NCBI RefSeq assembly: GCF_003970385.1
Contig: NZ_RXZH01000007.1
Coordinates: forward strand, 62,150 to 126,149
From: Vibrio aquaticus
Lineage (GTDB): Bacteria > Pseudomonadota > Gammaproteobacteria > Enterobacterales > Vibrionaceae
Length of the DNA: 64,000 nt
Direction of reading: 5' to 3'
The notes below the pieces were generated by a model. The model was given only the letters and a program-made list of their open reading frames with translations, was not told the origin of the DNA and made no database searches. How positions within the stretch are numbered: the stretch's first letter is position 1; each line of letters begins with the position of its first letter. Below, piece by piece: positions 9,232 to 18,676 of this stretch. A program made the translations under genes and the position numbers.

Positions 9232-10038
9232 ATGCCAGAATTACCTGAAGTCGAAGTTAGCCGAATGGGCATATCTCCTCACTTGATTGGAGAAACCGTT
9301 GCCAAGCTGACTTTCCGTACGCCTAAACTGCGTTGGGATATTCCCCAAGAGCTAAAGCAGATGGAAGGGCAGGTGATTCGTAACATTTCTCGTCGAGCTA
9401 AATATTTGCTGATAGAGACCGATGTCGGCAGTGCCATTGTCCATTTAGGGATGTCAGGCTCATTGCGAGTGCTAGACGCTGAAATAGCGCCAGCCAAACA
9501 TGATCATGTTGATCTCAAGCTTACCAATGGCAAAGTGCTGCGTTACAACGACCCGAGACGCTTTGGCGCTTGGTTATGGACGGAAGATGGCAATCACGCA
9601 GCGTTAGGCGCTATGGGCCCTGAGCCTTTGACCGATGAATTTAATGCTGACTATATAGCTGAAAAAGCCAAAGGGAAGCGCGTGGCAGTGAAGCAGTTCA
9701 TTATGGATAACAAAGTGGTTGTTGGCGTAGGGAACATCTACGCCAATGAGTCTTTATTTAGCGCCAGAATTCACCCCACTCGCCCTGCAGGTAAGATAAC
9801 GAGCAAAGAGTGGGTGTTACTTGTTAGTGAGATTAAGCAAGTACTCGATACTGCCATCAAGCAAGGGGGTACAACCCTCAAAGATTTCGCTCAAGCCGAT
9901 GGAAAACCGGGCTATTTTGCTCAGGAACTACAAGTGTATGGCAAAGCAGGAGAGCCTTGCCCAAGTTGCGAAGAGCTGATTTCAGAGCAGAAAATAGGTC
10001 AGCGGAATACGTTTTTTTGTAATAACTGTCAGAAATAG
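9232..10038 (+). CDS. mutM: Formamidopyrimidine-DNA glycosylase
   Basis: 268 residues. MutM removes oxidised purines such as 8-oxoguanine and cleaves the abasic site. The catalytic N-terminal Pro-Glu is present (MPELPEVE), with the helix-two-turn-helix stretch [13 protein letters not shown] and a C-terminal four-cysteine zinc finger (CPSC ... CNNCQK). ATG 9232 has an AAAGGA Shine-Dalgarno. Confidence 0.97.
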   Translation: MPELPEVEVSRMGISPHLIGETVAKLTFRTPKLRWDIPQELKQMEGQVIRNISRRAKYLLIETDVGSAIVHLGMSGSLRVLDAEIAPAKHDHVDLKLTNGKVLRYNDPRRFGAWLWTEDGNHAALGAMGPEPLTDEFNADYIAEKAKGKRVAVKQFIMDNKVVVGVGNIYANESLFSARIHPTRPAGKITSKEWVLLVSEIKQVLDTAIKQGGTTLKDFAQADGKPGYFAQELQVYGKAGEPCPSCEELISEQKIGQRNTFFCNNCQK

Positions 10039-10053
10039 AACTTAGGCTTTCTT

Positions 10054-10146
10054 GTCATTCCTTGGAGCGAAGAATGAGAGAGCAAGGAATCTCTTCAATG
10101 AACTACGAGATCTTCAACTCGCTCGTTCCTTACTCTCGAAGATGAC
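10054..10146. repeat. Intergenic imperfect palindromic repeat, copy 3
   Basis: The element begins GTCATTCC and ends near GATGAC. Internal stretches AGAATGAGAGAGCAAGGAAT and the later CTCGTTCCTTACTCTC can pair as long arms, giving a large imperfect hairpin. It shares the left-half pattern with the copy at 2888. It fills the gap between convergent mutM and coaD and may also serve as their terminator. Confidence 0.65.
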
Positions 10147-10162
10147 AGCTTATAGGTCGAAC

Positions 10163-10663
<501 letters not shown>

Positions 10664-10760
10664 TTACTCTAATTATTCTATCTCATTCAATGGTAACAAA
10701 AAGGCTCACATTTACCCACTCAAGCCGTTATCATTACAACAAATTAGAGAATTGGATTGG

Positions 10761-11798
10761 ATGATGAAAAAGATACTGGTTGTGCGCAATGATAAGATTG
10801 GTGACTTTATGCTGGCTTGGCCAAGCTTTGCCATGTTGAAAGCCTCACTACCAGATTGTCATATCACTGCGTTAGTTCCGAACTATACAGTAGCCCTTGC
10901 TGAGCTATGCCCTTGGATTGATCGTGTATTGGTCGATCCCACAGATAAAGGCAGTAAAGAAAGCCATGCAGAGTTAATCCAACAGATTCGTAAGGAACAG
11001 TTTGATGCTTCCATTAACTTGTTCTCAACTACCTATAACGCAAAACTGGTTTGGAAAGGGAAAATTCCTTATCGTTTGGCACCAGCCACCAAACTCGCAC
11101 AGATTTTTTATAATAAACGTATCAAGCAAAAACGTTCTCATTCGGCTAAGCCAGAGTTTGAGTACAACCTAGACTTGATTCGTGCTTTCCTTAAGGACAA
11201 CTCTATAAATATTGTGGAGCCATCAGCTCCTTATTTATCGTTCACTGAGCAGCAGCTTCGCCAACAGAAAAGCAAATTGTCTGAGCAGCTAGAGCTTAGC
11301 CTTGATAAGCCTTGGATTTATGTTCATGCAGGGAGTGGGGGCAGTGCTAACAACCTATCGTTACAACAATACACAGACCTTGTGACAGGCTTGGAAGGTG
11401 AATGCGAAATAGTACTAACGGCTGGCCCGGGAGAAGAAGAGAAAGCCGCTGAACTCAAAGCGATGATCGAAGCGAAAGGCAAAAGCGCTGCTCTGTATGA
11501 TAAGAATGATGGGCTGGTGGACTTTTCATGCTCGATAGCGTGTGCTGATCTGTTTATTGCAGGTTCTACTGGCCCGTTACATATTGCAGCAGCGATTGAT
11601 GTACCAACGGTTGGATTCTTCCCAAGTAAGCGCTCCGCGACACCTTTGCGCTGGCAACCAATTAACTCTCAAGGCAATCACATCGCATTTTGTCCGCCCA
11701 AAGCAGATGATAAAGCGAGCCAAGAGGATATGGCGAGAATCGATATCGAGAAAGCATTAGCAGAGCTAAAACCTTGGGCAACAGAAAAGCTACATTAA
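10761..11798 (+). CDS. Glycosyltransferase family 9 (heptosyltransferase-like)
   Basis: 345 residues with the two-Rossmann GT-B architecture of ADP-heptose transferases: N-terminal VVRNDKIGDFMLAWPS, then HAGSGGSANNLS and the donor-site GSTGPLHIAAA. It is likely to add a sugar (probably heptose) to the LPS core at the cytoplasmic face. The longest frame starts with TTG at 10752; ATG 10761 or the adjacent ATG 10764 is the better start. It is divergent from coaD and converges on the next gene. The acceptor cannot be deduced. Confidence 0.85.
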   Translation: MMKKILVVRNDKIGDFMLAWPSFAMLKASLPDCHITALVPNYTVALAELCPWIDRVLVDPTDKGSKESHAELIQQIRKEQFDASINLFSTTYNAKLVWKGKIPYRLAPATKLAQIFYNKRIKQKRSHSAKPEFEYNLDLIRAFLKDNSINIVEPSAPYLSFTEQQLRQQKSKLSEQLELSLDKPWIYVHAGSGGSANNLSLQQYTDLVTGLEGECEIVLTAGPGEEEKAAELKAMIEAKGKSAALYDKNDGLVDFSCSIACADLFIAGSTGPLHIAAAIDVPTVGFFPSKRSATPLRWQPINSQGNHIAFCPPKADDKASQEDMARIDIEKALAELKPWATEKLH

Positions 11799-11800
11799 AA

Positions 11801-11830
11801 TAAAGGCGACCAATGGGTCGCCTTGTTGTT
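11801..11830. terminator. Terminator between convergent core glycosyltransferase genes
   Basis: A 9-bp perfect stem (AAGGCGACC with GGTCGCCTT, loop AATG) is followed by GTTGTT on the plus strand and by a T-rich stretch on the minus strand. Confidence 0.7.
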
Positions 11831-11844
11831 GAACCGAGTTAAAC

Positions 11845-12630
11845 CTAAAACTTTTCTGGCATTTTTTCGGTTTCAGTTCGAATCCATAGATCGGCATACT
11901 TCACAAAAGTAGAGTGCGCAGAGAGCAAGGACAGCAAAAAGCCCTGTTTGCCATCTAGGAACCCAGCTTTAATCACATACATCTTCAAAAAGCAGCCAAA
12001 AGCGTGAAGGATTCCTTGAGAGATGCTGCTTTTTTTGCCTTTTTTCTCACGTTGTTCTGCCCAAGCTTTAGCGTATCCCGCTGATTTTACCAAATAGTGG
12101 TTCATGTCGTTGTATGTGAAATGAATCAAGTCGCCTTGCAGATTCTCGACCTTCGTCTCTTTGGTCACTTCTACCTTTTCATGTACCAGCGAGTCGTTAT
12201 ATTGGGTTAGCTTGGTTGGGTATAAGCGAAGCACACGATCTGGATACCAACCACTGTGACGAATATAGCGACCAAATACCCAGCTTAAACGTGCTGTTTG
12301 ATAAATTGTATCAGGTTTGTTATTAGATACGGCTTTGAGAATGCTTTCTTTCAGCTCTGGGGTAACACGTTCGTCAGCATCTAACCAAAGTACATAGTCT
12401 GACTCTACATAAGATTGGGCGAGGCGGCGCTGTGGACCAAATCCAGGCCAAGATTCATTTACAAAGAACTTGTCAGTAAACTGATTAGCAATCTCTTTGG
12501 TGTTATCGGTACTGCCAGAATCAAGCACGACAATTTCATCGACCCAGTCATGAACAGTTTCCAAGCAGGCTTTAAGGTGTTGCGCTTCGTTTTTAACGAT
12601 AAGTGCGACGGCGATGGTTGGTTTATTCAC
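11845..12630 (-). CDS. Glycosyltransferase family 2, WaaE/KdtX-like LPS core enzyme
   Basis: 261 residues with a GT-A fold: [14 protein letters not shown] at the N-terminus, [11 protein letters not shown], and the metal-binding WLDADERV. The [18 protein letters not shown] region is typical of the WaaE/KdtX group, which adds glucose to the first heptose of the inner core in enterics. Donor and acceptor here are inferred. It lies downstream of a family 9 transferase on the same strand with 27 bases between them. Confidence 0.85.
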   Translation of the reverse strand: MNKPTIAVALIVKNEAQHLKACLETVHDWVDEIVVLDSGSTDNTKEIANQFTDKFFVNESWPGFGPQRRLAQSYVESDYVLWLDADERVTPELKESILKAVSNNKPDTIYQTARLSWVFGRYIRHSGWYPDRVLRLYPTKLTQYNDSLVHEKVEVTKETKVENLQGDLIHFTYNDMNHYLVKSAGYAKAWAEQREKKGKKSSISQGILHAFGCFLKMYVIKAGFLDGKQGFLLSLLSAHSTFVKYADLWIRTETEKMPEKF

Positions 12631-12657
12631 TGTGATACCTCTAAAGTCTCTCGGATC

Positions 12658-13713
12658 TTAATGTAAATCGAGTTCGGTGGTTACTTTATCAAACATGGCG
12701 ATGACTTGCTGCGGTTGAATGCGCTGCATAGCGGACTTATCTTTGACGCGAGCACGCCAACTAAGCTCACTAGAAGGTTTGCCTGTTTCCGCTTGAATCG
12801 CCTCTTCATACGCAGAGACGACATATTGGCGATATTGATAAGGGCCAGTGCGTTCGGGGTTATGGTGGGCATACAAACCGATCACAGGGGTATTCACCGC
12901 ATTCGCCATATGCGCAGGGCCTGTATCTGGAGCAATAACTAAGTCGGCTTTGTCGAGTAAGGCTAACATCTCTTTTAGGGAGCTTTTTCCCACGAGGTTG
13001 TTAGCGGGAACATCGATAAGCTCCTCAATCTCTTTGGCTAAATCAAGCTCAATTTGTGCAGGGCTGCCAGCAAGGATAATGTTCCAGCCTAATTGATGAG
13101 CATGCTGGATGGTTTGTGCATAACCTTCGGCCGTCCAGTTTTTATACGCTTTGCTCGCCGCTGGCACCAAAACCAAGTTGCGCTTATCTGTGGCAAGCTT
13201 ACTTACCGCCCACGCTGAATCACTCGCACTGTAATCAATCTTCCAGCTTGGGGACATATCAGTTACCCCCAGTGTTTTTCCGAAAGCCAGCAGCCCGTCA
13301 AGCACATGCATAGAGCTTGGTGAAGGAACTTTGACATTGGTAAACAGGGATTGAAAATCTTGGCTACGCACAGCATCAAAACCGAGTTTGTATTTGGCCT
13401 TAATGCCTAACGTGGCGATACTGGCCCGAAACGCATATTGCATATGCAGCAAAGCATCAAACTTATAGCTCTTTAGCTCTGCCCAAAGCTTCTTATACCC
13501 TTGCCAGCCCTTTTTCTTATCAAAGATAACCACTTTAATACCTGATAAATCTTCGATGAGCTTTGCTTCAAGCTGACCGGTAATCCAGACAATTTCTGTC
13601 GTTGGCCACTGACGCTGTATAGCTTGCACCGTAGCAACGGTATTGCACACATCACCAATGGCTGACAAGCGCAAGATGCAGAGAGATTTAGGAGCAGAAG
13701 AGAAGAGAGTCAT
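12658..13713 (-). CDS. Glycosyltransferase family 9 (heptosyltransferase I-like)
   Basis: 351 residues from ATG 13713; the frame runs upstream to a TTG at 13731 that adds six non-conserved residues. Family landmarks are LCILRLSAIGDVCNTVATV, VPAASKAYKNW and the donor-site APDTGPAHMANA. It should transfer heptose or a related sugar to the LPS inner core. It is divergent from kdkA, with a 93-base gap that must hold both promoters. Confidence 0.85.
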   Translation of the reverse strand: MTLFSSAPKSLCILRLSAIGDVCNTVATVQAIQRQWPTTEIVWITGQLEAKLIEDLSGIKVVIFDKKKGWQGYKKLWAELKSYKFDALLHMQYAFRASIATLGIKAKYKLGFDAVRSQDFQSLFTNVKVPSPSSMHVLDGLLAFGKTLGVTDMSPSWKIDYSASDSAWAVSKLATDKRNLVLVPAASKAYKNWTAEGYAQTIQHAHQLGWNIILAGSPAQIELDLAKEIEELIDVPANNLVGKSSLKEMLALLDKADLVIAPDTGPAHMANAVNTPVIGLYAHHNPERTGPYQYRQYVVSAYEEAIQAETGKPSSELSWRARVKDKSAMQRIQPQQVIAMFDKVTTELDLH

Positions 13714-13806
13714 AAGCGTTTCTTTTAACAAGCAATAGCGAAGATTATGCAGAGAGGCTCAATAAATGTAAAATACCAAGCAGTATTTATTAAGAGAAAG
13801 CCGAGC

Positions 13807-14496
13807 ATGAAGACTTTGCAATTTGATAACCAGACGATTTGGTACGATGAAGCCTTGCTAAAAGAAGACCCGAAACAAGTATTCAACTCAGATTTTTGGC
13901 AGCAAAATGACAAAGTGATTGGCAGCGCTCAAGGCCGAGGTAAGACTTGGTTTGTACAAACTGAAACTATCGAAGCAGCGCTGCGTCATTATCGCCGCGG
14001 CGGTCTGTTGGGCAAGTTAGTGGAAGACAGCTATCGCTTTTCGGGTTGGGAACAAACTCGCAGCCATCAAGAGTTTCAGCTTTTGAACACTCTAATTGAG
14101 GCTGGTGTGAATGTGCCTAAGCCCATCGCAGCCCGAGCAGTGAAAAGTGCTTTTACGTACAAGGCTGATCTACTGAGTGAAAAAATCTCCAACGCACGAG
14201 ATTTGGTCTCGATCTTGATGGAGAATCCACTCCCTGCGGAGATGTACAAAAAGATCGGCCAAGAGATTAAAAAAATGCACGATGCTCAAGTCAATCATAC
14301 TGACTTGAATATCCATAATATTCTTATCGATGATCAAGATAAAGTCTGGATTATTGATTTCGATAAATGCTTCCAGCAATCAGGTGATGACTGGAAGCAG
14401 AGTAATTTAGATAGACTAAAGAGATCGTTTGAGAAGGAAGTGGGTAAGCGTAATATTTGTTGGGCTGAGAGTGACTGGGCTTTACTCTTTGAGTAA
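13807..14496 (+). CDS. kdkA: 3-deoxy-D-manno-octulosonic acid kinase
   Basis: 229 residues. KdkA phosphorylates the single Kdo residue of the inner core, as in Haemophilus and Vibrio. The kinase-like catalytic loop HTDLNIHNILI and the metal-binding IIDFDKC are intact; an N-terminal RRGG glycine loop follows. The frame starts at 13747, but ATG 13807 (MKTLQFDN) matches the family start. The presence of KdkA predicts a core with one phosphorylated Kdo. It converges with wavE with only three bases between stops. Confidence 0.9.
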   Translation: MKTLQFDNQTIWYDEALLKEDPKQVFNSDFWQQNDKVIGSAQGRGKTWFVQTETIEAALRHYRRGGLLGKLVEDSYRFSGWEQTRSHQEFQLLNTLIEAGVNVPKPIAARAVKSAFTYKADLLSEKISNARDLVSILMENPLPAEMYKKIGQEIKKMHDAQVNHTDLNIHNILIDDQDKVWIIDFDKCFQQSGDDWKQSNLDRLKRSFEKEVGKRNICWAESDWALLFE

Positions 14497-14499
14497 TAG

Positions 14500-15417
14500 C
14501 TAATTTCTCAGAGCGCCAACTACTTTCTGCTCAAACACTTTATAGCCACGATAGAGTCTCTTTTTATCAAAAGGTTTTCCTGTTTGACCATTAAGATATA
14601 ACCAATCTTTTAAGTCGTACTCTAATGCAAGGTTGCCGCGTTTATAGAACCTTTCGGTAACATCTAAGCCAATATTTTCTGGTTTATCGACAATCAGATT
14701 ATTGGCAATAAACGATTCCCAAAAGTCATCACCTAAACCTGCATCATCACCAGCTTTGGTATTGATGTGACAATCTGTACCCAACAGGCGCGAAACCCAA
14801 TGTAAGCATAAGAATTGCTCTGTTGCAGGATAGCGAGATTTGTAGCCGCCTTTCTTGCTAAAACTTAGCTCGGAGATGAGGTTTTCCCCCCAAACTTTAA
14901 GTAAGTCTTCAGTCTCACCAAAATCAAACAGATCACTTTTATGGAAGTAGACCGGCTTACCAGCGTGAGAAGAGATGAAGAAAGCACTGCTTGTCACAAC
15001 TCTTGAATTCAGCAGGCTCAACTCGTCTTCTCGTGGAAGGCTAGCATACTGCTCAAAAAGCCTAACGAAACCACGCCCATTGATTTTATTATCCGTTCTA
15101 AGCTTTACTGCATATTTAGTTGTTACAGCTCTCAGACCCATGTGAGCGCTGTAAATCTGGCGATTATTATTTAGCTTTAGCTGTTTATCATCTTGAAGTA
15201 TGAAGTTTGCCCCAGGGTCATCAAGCTCAACCAAATGGTCATAATTTAAACCACTCAGGTTTTGTCCTTTCCATGTTGAAAGAATTATTGGAGAGTTAGG
15301 AAAGTGCTCTCGAATAGACCGCAAGCACTCTTCTGTAATACCGGTACGTTGTTTTCTATCCTGGCTAGCTTGCACTGGGCCTTGTACAACAAAGGATATC
15401 TCTTGGTTTTCTATCAT
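14500..15417 (-). CDS. wavE: WavE-family LPS core biosynthesis protein
   Basis: 305 residues resembling the WavE family of Vibrio LPS core loci: ISFVVQGPVQ near the N-terminus, ILSTWKGQNLSGLNYD, DDPGANF, NNNRQI and YAVKLRTDNKI. The last includes an acidic RTD reminiscent of glycosyltransferase metal sites. Its exact reaction is not established in general. It is downstream of the nucleotidyltransferase-HAD gene across a strong hairpin and could be the transferase that uses its product (inference). Confidence 0.85.
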   Translation of the reverse strand: MIENQEISFVVQGPVQASQDRKQRTGITEECLRSIREHFPNSPIILSTWKGQNLSGLNYDHLVELDDPGANFILQDDKQLKLNNNRQIYSAHMGLRAVTTKYAVKLRTDNKINGRGFVRLFEQYASLPREDELSLLNSRVVTSSAFFISSHAGKPVYFHKSDLFDFGETEDLLKVWGENLISELSFSKKGGYKSRYPATEQFLCLHWVSRLLGTDCHINTKAGDDAGLGDDFWESFIANNLIVDKPENIGLDVTERFYKRGNLALEYDLKDWLYLNGQTGKPFDKKRLYRGYKVFEQKVVGALRN

Positions 15418-15436
15418 TTTTACTTGGCACTGGGGT

Positions 15437-15470
15437 AGAATTACACCCCGAAACCTCGGGGTGTAATTCT
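15437..15470. other. Strong 15-bp perfect inverted repeat between nucleotidyltransferase gene and wavE
   Basis: AGAATTACACCCCGA pairs with TCGGGGTGTAATTCT around a 4-base loop AACC. The hairpin begins one base after the upstream gene's stop on the minus strand. There is no T run downstream on that strand (ACCCC follows), so it is not a classical terminator for the minus-strand operon; on the plus strand TTTAG follows. It may protect the upstream mRNA end, attenuate wavE, or stop antisense readthrough from kdkA. Confidence 0.6.
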
Positions 15471-15471
15471 T

Positions 15472-16518
15472 TTAGTCATCGAAAAGGTGGCTAAGAGTTT
15501 CACTATCTCTTTCTAAGTTTATAGCTACAGCTGAAGGATATGGGTTCGTTGCTGAGTGGTCATTGATTAAGTATCTGCGGGTATGCGGAAGACCAAAGAG
15601 GCAGCGATCAACTCTAACACCAAATTTAGCTAACTCGTTTGTTGTGTATTCGATCTCACTTTCCGGTCTTGACGAAGTTAGCACCAAAAATAGCCCACCG
15701 TCTTTTTGTAACTGAGCTATTTTTAGAAGGTTCGCCTCTAAGCCAGGAGTTTTCCAGCCATTTTTAGCAAATTTGCTTCCGTTTTTCAGTAACACTCCAT
15801 CCACATCGCAAAATACAGTAATGTGTTTTTTACAGTAATGTCGATACTCACGAAGTGTGCCCCAGTCAGTGTACTCTGAAGCTGTGCGACGAACGAACTC
15901 TTCTCCAGACATTAGCATTTTGTATATAACGTGAGAGATATAAACTTCTTTGTCAGACGAAATCGATTCGAAAGTTTGGCAGAACTTCGAGGCAGACTGG
16001 AAACTGTAACCACCACAACAGAAGAAGTTACTAATTACTTCTTTCTCTACGATGTTGGATATGACATCTAATGAGTCAACTTCCACGTAACTCTTATTTT
16101 TAGCATCAACTAGTTCAATGTCATTTAAATCAATAGTAGCGACGGAGTTGATAGGCTCAGGTTGATACTGGAAGGTATTGTCACAGTCCTTGATAAAGAA
16201 TGAACCTTCAATATTTCCTTTCTTTATTGCTTGATAAATCGTTTCAGATTGAGACGTTGTTGGCTTTTCTAGAATAACTAGTTCTGGTTTTACTCCAGTA
16301 GAACGCTCAAAGCTTTCTACTACTAACTCTGAACTTGTATATTTTTCCAGGTGTTCTTGCAGGCAGACAACTACGATACGATCAAAGCGTTCAAGATCAA
16401 TATTCTCTACTGACTTTTCAATCATGAGCTTCCCGTCAGGCATCGTAAGTAACCACTTTGGTCTCATATTAGGGAACCTAGAAGAGCGGCCTGCCACGGG
16501 TAAGATTAATGTGAACAT
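15472..16518 (-). CDS. Bifunctional sugar/phosphate nucleotidyltransferase - HAD phosphatase fusion
   Basis: 348 residues in two domains. The N-terminal part (about 1-225) looks like an NTP-transferase: LPVAGRSSRFPN, RPKWLL, IEKSVENI. The C-terminal part (about 230-348) looks like a HAD hydrolase: nucleophile motif FCDVDGVLL, LTSSRPESE and INDHSATN. It starts three bases after a phosphotransferase gene, so kinase and nucleotidyltransferase probably act in one pathway that activates a phosphorylated small molecule or sugar. The substrate is unknown. Confidence 0.75.
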   Translation of the reverse strand: MFTLILPVAGRSSRFPNMRPKWLLTMPDGKLMIEKSVENIDLERFDRIVVVCLQEHLEKYTSSELVVESFERSTGVKPELVILEKPTTSQSETIYQAIKKGNIEGSFFIKDCDNTFQYQPEPINSVATIDLNDIELVDAKNKSYVEVDSLDVISNIVEKEVISNFFCCGGYSFQSASKFCQTFESISSDKEVYISHVIYKMLMSGEEFVRRTASEYTDWGTLREYRHYCKKHITVFCDVDGVLLKNGSKFAKNGWKTPGLEANLLKIAQLQKDGGLFLVLTSSRPESEIEYTTNELAKFGVRVDRCLFGLPHTRRYLINDHSATNPYPSAVAINLERDSETLSHLFDD

Positions 16519-16521
16519 AAG

Positions 16522-17394
16522 TTATCCTGTTATTTTTTCGATGCTTCGAGCGATGGTACGATTGAACCAATTGATGGTAATAGTATCATGCTCTTGTATA
16601 TAAGGGGCAATTCTCAATATGGTAAGAGTCTCGATAATGCGCATTTCATAAGCATAAATACGGTTCAAAGTATCCAGAAAGTTAGGTCTTGCGTACTCAC
16701 AAAAAATATCGCCTTTAACACATGCACTTTCTTTTTCTTTCCTGAAACTCCACCCATATTCAAAGTCTTGCACTAATTTTGCAGCGTCTTGGAGAGGGCT
16801 GTTGATATCACATTCTAGAAAATCAAATAACATCAGGTGGTTGTCTTGAGTTACCTTTATGTTCGAGAGCGTTAGGTCACCATGACATGATCCGACAGGC
16901 AAAGCCAAGTCTTTAGAGCAATACTCTTCCAATACATCTATATGCTCTTTGAGGTTAGGGAAAAATTGCCATTTATTGGTCAGCTTACTCCGGATGTCCG
17001 CTACTTTTTCTAGAACTTTTGCAATAGCATAGGTGCCATCTTCACTTTCCGAAAGTGAGTTTATTAGGTAAAAGTTAAGTGCAGTCTTGAGGTTTTTAGC
17101 TATCGCCTTCGAACCTCTATATGCAATTTGTTCACCACCAATTCCTTCCACATAAGGCATGATTACGTTTAAATATGAATCACTTAGGTCAAGTTCTGTG
17201 ATAGGAATAGATGAAATTGTATAAGTAGCTGTAGGGATAGGTTTAAAGTTTTGTTGCTTGATTGCTGCTAAACGATTTCTTTCGATTCCATCTGTAATGG
17301 TTTTTTTTACCATGTAGCCATCAGTACGATTTTCTACTTTTAACTGAGCACCTGAATGAGATGCTGCCTGTATTTTATTGTTTATCTCATGCAT
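16522..17394 (-). CDS. Aminoglycoside phosphotransferase-like (APH/choline-kinase fold) kinase
   Basis: 290 residues with the APH-type catalytic loop SCHGDLTLSNIKV and metal-binding LMLFDFLECD. Proteins of this fold phosphorylate small molecules such as choline, ethanolamine or sugars. Its place directly before a nucleotidyltransferase-HAD gene resembles kinase plus cytidylyltransferase pairs that build phospho-decorations on bacterial glycans. The substrate is not deducible. It is 16 bases after waaA on the same strand. Confidence 0.75.
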   Translation of the reverse strand: MHEINNKIQAASHSGAQLKVENRTDGYMVKKTITDGIERNRLAAIKQQNFKPIPTATYTISSIPITELDLSDSYLNVIMPYVEGIGGEQIAYRGSKAIAKNLKTALNFYLINSLSESEDGTYAIAKVLEKVADIRSKLTNKWQFFPNLKEHIDVLEEYCSKDLALPVGSCHGDLTLSNIKVTQDNHLMLFDFLECDINSPLQDAAKLVQDFEYGWSFRKEKESACVKGDIFCEYARPNFLDTLNRIYAYEMRIIETLTILRIAPYIQEHDTITINWFNRTIARSIEKITG

Positions 17395-17410
17395 TGAATA
17401 AAGCCTTAAA

Positions 17411-18676
17411 TCAATTTAGCCCGACATAAGTAATAGTTCGGGATAGTGCACCTTTACTTGATTCCACTATTTCCCCCGCATTTTTGCCAATAGTTTGCCT
17501 TTTATGAGAATCCATTAATAACTCTCTCAGAGAACAGGATATATCACGGTCGTTCTCGACGACCACACAGGCTTTAGCATTAATCAAGGAACTGGAAATT
17601 TCTTTGAAGTTGTAATTACTTGGGCCTGTAAGCATAGGTTTCTTTAGTGCAGCAGGCTCTAGCAAATTGTGTCCGCCAACTTTTTTACCTAACAAGCTGC
17701 CACCCATAAAGCATACATCAGAGGCGCCAATGAGAGTCATCATTTCACCCATGGTATTGCCAATATACACTTGAACCGAAGGCTTGATATTTTCAACATC
17801 TGTGCGAGCGACTGTTTTGAACATCGAAGCGGATAGTTGCTCAACATGAGAAAATCGTTCAGGGTGTCTTGGTACAAGAATCAATAGTGCGTTAGGAATG
17901 TCTTGTAATAATAACTTATGTGCGGACAACACTATTTCGTCTTCTCCTTGATGTGTACTGGCTGCTATCCACACTGGTCGCTGCTCACCGATATTAGATC
18001 TTAGCGTAGTTGCGTCCTTCTGGGACTCTTTACTGACTTTAATATCAAACTTAATCGAACCTGTGATTTCTAGCTTTTCTTTTTGGATTCCCAGTTTAGC
18101 GAAGTTGTTTACATCACTGTCGTATTGGCATAAGACTTGTGTTAACGCCGGAATACACTGCTTAAAAAGAGGTGAAATACGGCGATACCCTTTGAAGGAC
18201 TTATCAGATAACCGAGCATTGACTAGAGTTGCTGGAATACCCGTTTTATGGACCTGGTGCAAAGTATTAGGCCACAGTTCAGTTTCAATAATGAGTAATT
18301 GAGAAGGGGTAAAACGTTTGATGAAGCTATTGACCGCAAAACTAAAGTCTATAGGCATATAACGGTGCTCGACTAAGTCACCGAGAGCCTCTGCTTGTTT
18401 TGCTCCCGTAGGGGTTGTTGTAGTCAGTAAAATCGTTAGCTCAGGATGATTTTGTTTAATTTGCTTGATAAGTGGCGTAGCGGCTATGGTTTCACCTACC
18501 GATACGGCGTGAATCCAAATTGGCTGGCCGTTCGAGCTCAACTTAGGGGAATAACCAAAGTGCTCTTTCCAGCGACAGCCTACATGAGGCTTGCCTTCTT
18601 TTTTTCGGAACAGGCTATAAAGTAAAAAAGGTGCGACCAAAGCAAGTAGCACCGTATATAACGCTCGAATAATCAT
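17411..18676 (-). CDS. waaA: 3-deoxy-D-manno-octulosonic acid transferase
   Basis: 421 residues. WaaA (KdtA) adds Kdo to lipid IVA from CMP-Kdo at the inner membrane. An N-terminal membrane anchor (ALYTVLLALVAPFLLYSLF) is followed by HAVSVGETIAATPLI containing the catalytic Glu, then ETELWPN and the C-terminal LLEPAALKKP. The ATG overlaps the stop of the preceding GT32 gene by four bases, so they are translationally coupled. With kdkA present the enzyme is probably monofunctional. Confidence 0.95.
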   Translation of the reverse strand: MIIRALYTVLLALVAPFLLYSLFRKKEGKPHVGCRWKEHFGYSPKLSSNGQPIWIHAVSVGETIAATPLIKQIKQNHPELTILLTTTTPTGAKQAEALGDLVEHRYMPIDFSFAVNSFIKRFTPSQLLIIETELWPNTLHQVHKTGIPATLVNARLSDKSFKGYRRISPLFKQCIPALTQVLCQYDSDVNNFAKLGIQKEKLEITGSIKFDIKVSKESQKDATTLRSNIGEQRPVWIAASTHQGEDEIVLSAHKLLLQDIPNALLILVPRHPERFSHVEQLSASMFKTVARTDVENIKPSVQVYIGNTMGEMMTLIGASDVCFMGGSLLGKKVGGHNLLEPAALKKPMLTGPSNYNFKEISSSLINAKACVVVENDRDISCSLRELLMDSHKRQTIGKNAGEIVESSKGALSRTITYVGLN

